From contig JNEM01013970.1 of assembly GCA_000697335.1 (NCBI GenBank), positions 1-17,572 on the forward strand: 17,572 nucleotides of DNA. Direction: 5' to 3'. This DNA comes from Conidiobolus incongruus B7586. Its lineage: Eukaryota > Entomophthoromycota > Entomophthoromycetes > Entomophthorales > Conidiobolaceae. Numbering within the stretch: the stretch's first letter is position 1; each line of letters begins with the position of its first letter. The notes under the pieces are model-generated. The model saw only the letters and a program-made list of their open reading frames with translations. It made no database searches and was not told where the DNA came from. Below, in pieces: positions 9,938-17,572 of the stretch. The translations under genes were made by a program, and so were the position numbers.

Positions 9938-10690
9938 TTGTAATTCATTTGATTAAAATTAAAATATCAAAACTTGAGATCTTAGGAGTTGGTTATATTT
10001 GATTGTACTTAGTAAATACCTGAATTCAATTTGTCAAGTTTATTAAAATAACTTCAAAAGAATCTTAATTTGATTTTCTTTTCTAATTACATTGATAAAT
10101 TATTAATTATAAATATTAGGATTTTGTATTTAAAGTTTTTAAATAAACTTAATTATTCATATTAGACTCAAAATTACTTAATATTCAAAATACTATTACA
10201 TCATGTTATAAATAATATTGTCAAATTTTTAATATATGCTTTAAATAAATTTATATCCAAAGGTAGCAGCAATTCTATGTCAAATAAACTCATAATACTT
10301 TGTCAATATGAATTTTAATTAGCAATAAATACTATAATTTCAATGCTATAAAGCAAGGTTAAAAAATTGCTACAGTACCCATATTTAAAACAAGATGAAA
10401 TATACTATTTTCAAGAATATTATAAAGAATGTGGCTTTACCAATATGTTATGGTATCAATGATATTATATATACAAATTTGAACTTCGAGTCTTTAATCA
10501 AAAATATTATTATAAAAATCGATGTGATGAGCATAAATTAATTATTTTATTAAACTTCATATCAATATTATTTGATAATGACTTAATATGAGGTTAATAG
10601 GATTTTCTATTAGTATAAAACTATTACCAAGATTTTGACATTCCTTTGGTTTTAAAGGATTACAAATTTTTTAAAAAAACCATTTCCATA
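9938..10690. promoter_or_regulatory. Divergent intergenic region upstream of nucleotidyltransferase homologue and unknown gene
   Basis: This 753 bp lies between two divergent start codons and must carry both promoters. It is AT-rich, with TATATA-type sequence near 10466-10475, but nothing singles out one element as the true box. Confidence 0.4.
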
Positions 10691-12205
10691 ATGGACACAG
10701 ACAGCTCAAATTCTTCAAGTTATAGTAAGTGACTAAACTAAGATAATATTATTAAATTCAAAATATATATTATAGACGAAACATTTATCCATAAGAATGG
10801 TAATTCAACGAATAAAGATGATGATTTATATAAAGAATTAAACGAAAGTTCACAACAAAGTGAGAAATTTGATGCTTTCGAGTATTTGAAAAGTAATAAT
10901 ATCAATATTTATTAACATATTACTAATTATAGTCAAGATATTATGCCTGAAAAGAGTGAAATGGAGTTGCAACAAATGTTGAACATGGATATTGGTACAA
11001 GTTCAAATCATAATGAAAACAACCTATTTTCTCCTCTTCAAGGTCCTGCCTCTAATCCATTTTTTAATAATTCTGATTTTAATGTAAGCAATATACAATT
11101 ATCTTTATTCGCTTTACTAAAAAATATATAGGGCTTGAATAATGAGTCCCTATCACCAAATAATTTTGAATTCATACTCAACTTTTCAAATGATAAAATA
11201 AATTTGGAATCAACTATTAGGCCAAGTGAATTATATCAATCACTATCTAAAAGCACGACCAAATCATATCACTCTTCATCTCCAAGCCCAGATGGATCTC
11301 ATATATCAATATCATCAACATCAAACACAACCACCTCACCATACCACATAGAGTCAAGTAATAATTTTAATTATTCATTCAATTTATAATCTAATTTCTT
11401 TTAGGAAATAATTATATTGAAGAGAGGTAACCATCTAGATATATGAATATATTATAACTAATGTCTTATAGAACCTCTAACGCTAACCAGAACCAACAAG
11501 CAGGTAAGCATCAAAATACTAATTCAATACCTTATTAATAATTAACAACACTTAACATACGATACACTATGTTATTAGACTATACATGTTTTTATTACTT
11601 TGAAAAAGTCGAAGATTTTTTATCTGAGATACAATTTCGGCCCACTGATAATGTAAGTAAATTGCAAATGGAAGATATTATTGATTCGATATGCCAAGGT
11701 GCGACATTCCCTACTGCTATGATGTTGAGATCTGATAAAACGATATACAGACAAACAGTTGATATACAGATCGACTACTACTGTCATCAAGCCAGCATTC
11801 GTCTCATTGACCGCCCTGACAGTATCAAAGACCCAACCCAATTCAACAACAATGAGGCATATTTAGCCTGCTTTACCCTATTCGAAATATTCAATGAACA
11901 GGATGCCAAGAAGGATAAAAGAAGAATTCATCAAATTATATGTCAAAATCTTGAGGATCATTTTCTAGACGAATATAAAAAATACTACCACATGGGACTT
12001 GTTATTTATAAAATATGGAACCGGTTTGAACCAACTAGTTTATTAAATTTGAAAATAGTCAGTCCAGGATGGTGGTCACGATTAAAAGATCTTGATATCA
12101 AACTGATTTTAGCGATTTTGAATAGAATCACTAATTCAAAATGTAAGTATGTATTAAGATCTTGAGCCCAATCATCAATTATCATTTACAGTATTAAATC
12201 TATAA
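10691..12205 (+). CDS. Unrecognised protein, eight-exon gene model with micro-exons
   Basis: Proposed exons: 10691-10724, 10776-10892, 10938-11083, 11132-11357, 11405-11426, 11472-11503, 11579-12142, 12192-12205, giving 384 residues. Introns are 45-75 bp with GTAAGT, GTAATA, GTAAGC or GTAACC donors, AG acceptors and mostly CTAA-like branch sites; reading phase is kept at every junction. The third exon uses the AAG acceptor at 10936-10937, because the nearer TAG would put the frame out. Residues 1-192 are acidic then Ser/Asn/Thr-rich (SSSPSPDGSHISISSTSNTT), probably disordered. Residues 193-384 look folded and helical, with aromatic and charged residues (YTCFYYFEKVEDFLSEI, AYLACFTLFEIFNEQD, YYHMGLVIYKIWNRFEP, SPGWWSRLKDLDIKLIL). 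No family is recognised. The layout (disordered arm plus helical domain) would suit a regulatory protein, but that is a guess. If the last intron is retained, translation would end at 12165. Confidence 0.6.
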
Positions 12206-12576
12206 GCCAATTGACATTTTAGCTAAAAATTTTCAATATATAATGAGTCATATTTAATCAGGTTCAATTATATATAGCAACATATATATTCACAGCATAT
12301 CACTCTAAATGATTTAATAAAGCGTAAATACTGATATACCTGTTTAAGTTTTTTGTATATGATTTTAAAAACTTTATAGATAATTAATGATAACAACAAC
12401 ATATATATAGTAAATTAAAACAATCTTGAACTTGGTTTGAATAGAAATAATATACAGTAAAAACAGATCAAGCCATATATAAATATTGATTTATAATTTT
12501 TCACATATTGATTATATCAAACAATATTCTATCAACATTTAGAAAATCCCACAAATTGCGAGAGTAAATGATTTAG
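12206..12576. other. Intergenic region downstream of the unknown gene
   Basis: AT-rich, with no gene seen. It probably includes the 3' untranslated region and polyadenylation site of the preceding gene. Confidence 0.45.
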
Positions 12577-12596
12577 CTTAAATTAGTGAGAATGGT

Positions 12597-12610
12597 GAAA
12601 TGTGGTCTTC
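12597..12610 (+). repeat. 14-bp direct repeat, first copy
   Basis: GAAATGTGGTCTTC occurs here and again, identically, at 13064-13077. The 453 bp between the copies ends in seven A residues just before the second copy, the arrangement a target-site duplication around a retroposed sequence would give. Common ancestry of two related repeat starts is another explanation. Confidence 0.7.
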
Positions 12611-13063
12611 GGGTTTCTTATAACCCTCACTCGACGAATAATGGCACCTCAAAGGCTTGTCTATCTATGACATGTCCCGGATTGTTATTTGTCCTCTATC
12701 TCGAGTTTCATTGTATGTGCTAAGCTTGACTGCTCTGTGAAGATCTATTAACCTCCAAGTCACTTTTCTTACATAGTGGCTGCCCACACTTTGTATACCT
12801 GTGTCCTCTGGTTCTTTCTCGTTTTAAGATCACCATCTCATGTCTGTTTACTTTTGCCTACATCTGTTTTATATACTCCTTTAGCGAGAAATTAAGTGAA
12901 TTGGGTCCTGTCCCAGGAATTACTACGGTTATCCACTTGGATGAATTGGAAATATACTATATGCTTTGTAACTATTACGTATACTTGGTAATTACTAAGT
13001 GATACGGCGGTTTTATTATGTCATCCCATAAGTTGTCGAATAAATCCTTTCCTCATAAAAAAA

Positions 13064-13077
13064 GAAATGTGGTCTTC
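13064..13077 (+). repeat. 14-bp direct repeat, second copy after an A-tract
   Basis: Identical to 12597-12610. It is directly preceded by an AATAAA-containing stretch (13039-13044) and an A7 tract (13057-13063). Confidence 0.7.
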
Positions 13078-13125
13078 ATGTCTTACGAAAAAATACATAC
13101 GGTTTAATTCCTCCAATAGAACTTT

Positions 13126-13143
13126 ACTGACCTCCGGGTCAGT
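13126..13143 (+). repeat. Perfect 7-bp hairpin with a UCCG tetraloop
   Basis: ACTGACC and GGTCAGT pair perfectly around TCCG, which as RNA is a C(UCCG)G loop of the very stable UNCG class. It lies within the GC-richer block. This could be chance in degraded coding DNA or a remnant of a folded RNA. Confidence 0.5.
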
Positions 13144-13275
13144 TGGTAATGGTATTTGAGGCCAGACACTGTATCAGATTAACTCGAAAGAGAGTAGTAC
13201 TCGTAAAACCTCGCTCATATGTCTCAACCCCTTTGGCTGAGGCAATGACCGGGTGATGACCTAGGTCCTATACAT

Positions 13276-15290
13276 TTATTCTTATCTTCGTATAAGATCA
13301 TATATCATTTACTAAAAACATTCAAAATATTTGCACGACCTGGTCAAGGTTTGATTTATGAACAAGTTATTGTAAATGAGAATTGTTTAGCCATAAAATA
13401 CAGATCAGTATAGCTCTGACATAATAAATATCTTTATTCAAGAATGTATATAATTTTTTAACGGATGGATCTGTATTTATATTCAACTAACTCAAAATGA
13501 AAACAGTTTAATTCATAGCTCATTAAAATATTCATCAACATTTAAAAACACATTAAGAATGGATTTTTGATTTATATATTAATATTTTTTTGTGTTGTGT
13601 TTTTTAATAATTTTTGTAAATATTGTTTTTAGAAAAGTACTCGTAATACAATTTAGTAAATTATTTATTTATCCTGCTCTTTAACATATTAGAACTGTAT
13701 GTTTTAAAGCTGACTTACTGTTGAGACACCATAGCAGAATATTCAGAAAAAATCCCTTTTATATTCCTGTCACTTTTGGGTTTAAATAATTCATTCAGTG
13801 TTACATATGATTTGGATAAATTCTAATAAGAGGTACAAATAAATCACCATTTGAATTTGGACTAACAAAGCCCCTATATAAATGAAGGGTAATGTAGACT
13901 TAACAATCAAATTAAGACAGAGGGGTATATTCAAAATACAACAGTTTTCTGAATATATTATCTCTAATATTTGAATATTAGGTTGAAAATTTTAACATTA
14001 TAGTAAACTTCATAAAGGTTTAATATAACTGACCAACATTTACACTATTTCAATACAAAATTATCAAACTCAGATATTAAACTTGGAAATTTCTGAATAA
14101 AATTTTTAATACTCTATTACATCATTGATCAAGTACTTAATATTAAATAGAATGATATAATATATTAATAATTTCAATTTAATCGCTATTTTATATAATT
14201 GATAAATTAATATCAAATAATATAATGATTGTTTTAAAACTAAAATTTGTTTTCCAATCTATAATTTTGAGACTAATATCAACTACAATGATTTAATAAA
14301 CAAATTATGCCTATACAGATTATCAATTAATTTTTATATTATTTATATTGTTTAAAAAATTGAATTTATATCTTAATAATTAAAAAATTGTAAAATATTA
14401 TTATGGTTTTAAATAAAAGAATAAATGATTTTTAATACAGAATATATAGTATTGATATAAAATATATACATATTAATCAATTAAACTTTTGAATAATCAC
14501 TACTAAATTTATTGATGAAAAGATATGAAAATTTTTAGACCTCAATAATATATGCTATGAATTAAACGGAGTATATCTTGCATAAATCTATCAACTTATT
14601 TTGTCATTTGTAATGAGTCAGTGTTTTGATTAATGAGTTAATAGCATGTTAACAATATTTATATATTATAAAAAAATAAATATGAGTTTTTAATTAAAAG
14701 TTATAAATCATTAGTTCGCTTTGTATTAATAATCAATTTTATATTTGGAAAAAGAATTGAACTATATAGACTTTATCCAAAATTAATTATTTTATGTATT
14801 ATTGACTTAAAAGTAAAAACATAAGGCCATTTAATAAATACATAATGCAAGTTTTGCTTTTAATTTGAATTCAATTTTAAAGTTGTATGTTATCTTGAAG
14901 ACTTATCAAAAAATGCCATTCATAATATTTATTGAATGATTATGTTTAATTCTAAAATAATTTAGTCAAAATATATTCATTATTAAATCAAAATTAAATT
15001 AAATTACATTACAAAATTTAAAATTTTTGAATTCTTTTAATATCTTGAGGTAGAAAAATAATAATTTGAAATAAATAGAATACAGTTTATACAACTTTGA
15101 TATAATTGAATTCAAGTTAAAGAATATGATTCAATTGATAAGATAAAAAACATAGATTGATAAATGAGAAAAACCCACAATTTTTAATTGAGAGCTAATT
15201 AAATAAAATAATATCTAAATCAAGTGATCTTACACTATCAGAATTTAATTAACTAACAAAACATCATTAAAATATTTACCATTTAAAAAG
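13276..15290. other. Long gene-poor AT-rich intergenic region
   Basis: About 2 kb with no gene, RNA gene or clear transposon. The part at about 13680-13930 is slightly less AT-rich and includes a TATATAAA-like box (13876-13882), but no open frame follows. The last few hundred bases should contain the NDUFA6 promoter. Confidence 0.5.
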
Positions 15291-15644
15291 ATGTCATCTT
15301 ATGCTGTTAGAACTGCTACTTCCGGATCTTTAGGAATTGCTAGAAAAAATGTTATCAGTTTATATCGTCAATTCCAACGTAGTGCACCCAAAATTGTCAC
15401 TTTATATTGTTTAGATTTCCCATCTTCAGTTGTCCGTAGCAAAATCAGAGAAGAATTCGAAAAGAATCGCTATGTTAACGATTTGAGAATTATTGACATT
15501 TTACTTTTTAAAGGAAGATCTGAATATGAAGAAATTATGAAATTATGGAAACAACCCGATACTTTGATGAATTATTTCGCTAAAGAAGAAGCTGAACCTC
15601 AACCCGAGACTTTCTTAGAAAAATTTTATCATGGAAGGGATTAG
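15291..15644 (+). CDS. NADH:ubiquinone oxidoreductase (complex I) LYR accessory subunit, NDUFA6/NB4M family
   Basis: A single exon of 117 residues, normal length for the family. It carries the LYR signature at residues 24-26 (NVISLYRQFQRSAPKIV), then the family pattern of a short helix with a conserved Arg-rich segment (SKIREEFEKNRYVNDLRIIDILLFKGRSEYEE) and the tail WKQPDTLMNYFAKEE. In characterised species this nuclear-encoded subunit sits on the matrix side of complex I at the Q-module and binds the mitochondrial acyl carrier protein through the LYR motif. Its presence indicates a rotenone-type complex I, which is absent from Saccharomyces. The start has an A-rich leader (AAAAAGATG). It lies upstream of ATP7 on the same strand but 1.2 kb away, so each gene has its own promoter. 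Confidence 0.9.
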   Translation: MSSYAVRTATSGSLGIARKNVISLYRQFQRSAPKIVTLYCLDFPSSVVRSKIREEFEKNRYVNDLRIIDILLFKGRSEYEEIMKLWKQPDTLMNYFAKEEAEPQPETFLEKFYHGRD

Positions 15645-16864
15645 GTTTGACTAAATTCACTTGATTTTATTTTAAATTTGTTTTCAATCTCAAAAAATAA
15701 TTAACAATTTTAACCTTAATTTTCTTCTCTTTCGCTCAATCATTTGCTAACCTTTTCTTTTTCATTAATCCTTGAAATTATATTATTTATACTTTATATA
15801 TTGATAGATAATATTACCTGTTATAATTTTATTATTATTTGAAATAGTCTACCAAATGGTAATATCGTATTATTTAAAATACACAGCCAAAACTCTTCTT
15901 AAATTACAAATAGTATATTCTTCTATATTATCCTAATCTTGTTATATTAATAATATTTTTGATAGTTATACAATTTATTTATCTCATATATAAATTTTAA
16001 AATATGTATTACCATTTATATTTATCAACGCTCTTATCTTTAATACATTTAATAAATGCTAATATTTTTTGTATTACGTATCTCTATATCTATTAATTTG
16101 TTCTAAAATATGTATTTATTATATTCGATCTTTTTTATCAATGTTATATCGTATATTAAATAATTATTAAAATGTTTGTATAAATAATAATTAATTTTGC
16201 AAATGACAATAAAATCATTTACAAATATAATAAGTAATAAGAATTTATTTCAAATTCAAAAATCTTTTTTTATTTTGATAATATTTTAATCTAGGTATCA
16301 ATTATTAATTTTAAGCCACGTAAATTGACTATTAATTTCTGAATATTAAGCTATAATCCAATAATATTAATAAAATTATGAGAATTTTAGTATCATTAAG
16401 ATTTAATGCTTACTCCTCTTTAAATAGAATCATATTATTGTTATTATTTAATACAACTAATATGAAAATACTATTATATTGATAATATTATCTCACTAAA
16501 TGAATGTGATTTTAACTTTTCATTTTATTAAATATTTTTGATTATAAATCGAAATTTAGTAATTGAATTAATAAATTAATGTATGATTATATAATTTGGA
16601 TATTATAGATAAAATAGACATTCTATCATTGTATTTTACTTGTAATATTATTTGGTATTATACAAATAATTGGATATTATTATTATTATTATATTGAATT
16701 TAATATAATTTAAGTAATATCAGGTAGAATGGATATCGAATCAATCCCATAATTCCAATCACTATATTCCAATTTTATGAGTAAATTCAATCAGAGACAA
16801 ATAAACTCTAGTGCGCTTCTAATCGAAATCACTTACCAACTCAATCACTTGAACTAAAATAAAA
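15645..16864. other. Intergenic region between NDUFA6 and ATP7
   Basis: 1.2 kb of AT-rich DNA without an open frame or RNA gene. The last 60 bases (16800-16864) are C-rich on the plus strand compared with the rest, and probably form the ATP7 leader and promoter-proximal part. Confidence 0.5.
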
Positions 16865-17554
16865 ATGTCCGCCGTCAAGAGTGCTTCTGCTAGAATCAAC
16901 TGGACCAAGCTTACTTCCGCCATCGCTGGTCGCCAACAAACTCAAGCCGCTTTATCTAACTTCCGTAAAGAATATGAAGATGCTAAGCGTCAACTCAGTG
17001 TCCTCCAAGAACAAAAGACCACTGTTGATTTTGCTCATTACCGCAGTCTCTTAAAGAACCAAAAAGTTGTTGATGAATTGGAAAAGACCTTGAAAAACTT
17101 CAAGCCTGTTACCTACAACTTGGCCGCTCAGCAACAGCTCATTTCTGCTTATGAAGCTAAGGCTGTAAGTTTCTCATCATTTACTAATATTAAAAAAAAT
17201 AAGCAGCATTATTGGTTGATTTGTTAATATTAATGTTTTATTATTATTTAGATTGAAAATGCTGAAGCTACTACTGCTCAAATTGAAAAGGAAATTGCTG
17301 GTTTGAAGGAAACTTTGACCAACATTGAACAAGCTCGTCCCGTCGACCAATTAAGCGTAAGTGCTAGTTTCACAATACATCTGATATTTTTGGGCTTTTA
17401 TAATAATTTACTAATAATTGATTGATAATTTTAGGTTGAAGACGTCACTAATGCCATTCCCGAAATCGACCAAAAATTGGAAGAAATGTTACAAAAGGGT
17501 CAATGGACCGTTCCTGGATACTCCGAAAAATTCGGTTCCAACCCTCTCTTCTAA
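16865..17554 (+). CDS. ATP7: Mitochondrial F1Fo ATP synthase subunit d, three exons
   Basis: Exons 16865-17164, 17252-17356 and 17435-17554, with introns of 87 and 78 bp (both GTAAGT..TTTAG/TTAG and both in phase 0), give 174 residues, the same length as yeast Atp7. It is a peripheral-stalk (stator) subunit that holds F1 to the membrane sector on the matrix side. The landmarks match yeast along the whole length: an INWTKL start region, SNFRKEYEDAKRQLSVLQ, TVDFAHYRSLLKNQKVVDE (yeast EVDFSHYRSVLKN), FKPV, a long charged helix, ARPVDQLSVEDV, and the C-terminal WTVPGYSEKFG (yeast WDVPGYKDRFG). Codons prefer C-ending or preferred forms (GCC, ATC, CGT, AAG), unlike the neighbouring genes, which suggests high expression. 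The second exon encodes exactly 35 codons of the helical segment. Confidence 0.95.
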
Positions 17555-17572
17555 TCTGTTAACAATTTGGTT

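Larger units (their letters stand above)
12577..13275 (-). mobile_element. GC-richer degraded insertion, tentatively a piggyBac-like transposase relic
   Basis: The only non-coding block that is clearly richer in G and C than its surroundings; its edges are sharp to within tens of bases. On the minus strand several frames give broken protein-like stretches: KGVETYERGFTSTTLFR at about 13170-13230 resembles the piggyBac NFFTSxxLF block, and ERTRGHRYTKCGQPLCKKSD at about 12766-12825 resembles the cysteine-rich tail of DDE_Tnp_1_7 proteins. Multiple stops and frame changes separate them. TTAA, the piggyBac target, occurs at 12577-12580, but no matching far end was found, so the copy would be partial. 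Alternatives are a short retroposon (see the 14-bp repeat) or a structured RNA gene. Family call is weak; foreign or repetitive origin is more secure. Confidence 0.35.

Noticed and set aside
11569-11578. ATG at 11569 as start of a separate 198-residue gene
   Set aside because: The TAG at 11576-11578 fits an acceptor that joins the upstream exons in frame, and the ATG would lie inside that intron. A separate gene remains possible but is less economical.
11620-11841. Minus-strand open frame of 73 codons
   Set aside because: Antisense to the largest exon of the unknown gene, with no independent support.
12577-13275. Known structured RNAs (snRNAs, SRP RNA, RNase P RNA) in the GC-richer block
   Set aside because: I looked for hallmark sequences of U1-U6, SRP and RNase P RNA and saw none; tRNA-like A and B boxes were also not convincing.
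6193-13696. 15-base sequence TAACATATTAGAACT shared by 6193-6207 and 13682-13696
   Set aside because: Such a match is expected by chance at this base composition; nothing around the two sites is similar.

Overview
The window looks like a piece of nuclear genome from a very AT-rich fungus. Three gene products point to fungi with aerobic mitochondria: a 174-residue F1Fo ATP synthase subunit d of yeast Atp7 length and layout, a complex I LYR-type accessory subunit (NDUFA6/NB4M), and the methionine-salvage enzyme Mde1. Introns are small (45-87 bp), begin GTAAGT/GTAAAT/GTAATA, usually carry CTAA-like branch sites and end in TAG. Small introns, very low GC, complex I and a SOSS-B homologue fit an early-diverging lineage (a zoopagomycete or entomophthoromycete such as Conidiobolus would fit), but this placement is inference.

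Layout. Positions 1-4.3 kb are a transposon graveyard, far more AT-rich than the rest: a complete Tc1-like relic with long inverted repeats (46-1615, minus), a second related Tc1-like relic (about 2390-3482, plus) and a mariner-like fragment (about 3700-4060, plus). From about 4.3 kb the sequence becomes host-like. Genes follow in this order: a four-exon SOSS-B-like single-strand DNA-binding protein (5187-5954, minus); three-exon MDE1 (6627-7497, plus); a two-exon Cid1-like terminal nucleotidyltransferase homologue whose catalytic carboxylates are replaced (8309-9937, minus); an unrecognised gene of about eight exons with micro-exons (10691-12205, plus); a GC-richer degraded insertion (about 12.58-13.28 kb); a 2 kb gene-poor stretch; single-exon NDUFA6 (15291-15644, plus); and three-exon ATP7 (16865-17554, plus), which has its own C-ending codon bias.

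How the genes relate. There is no operon logic. Two divergent gene pairs (SOSS-B/MDE1 and the nucleotidyltransferase homologue/unknown gene) share intergenic regions of about 0.7 kb that must hold both promoters. NDUFA6 and ATP7 are both nuclear genes for oxidative phosphorylation and lie head-to-tail 1.2 kb apart. The points most worth a second look are the apparent pseudo-enzyme with a C2HC knuckle, the Tc1 relic whose roughly 22 stops all sit in one intact frame (a RIP-like signature), and the unrecognised multi-exon gene.
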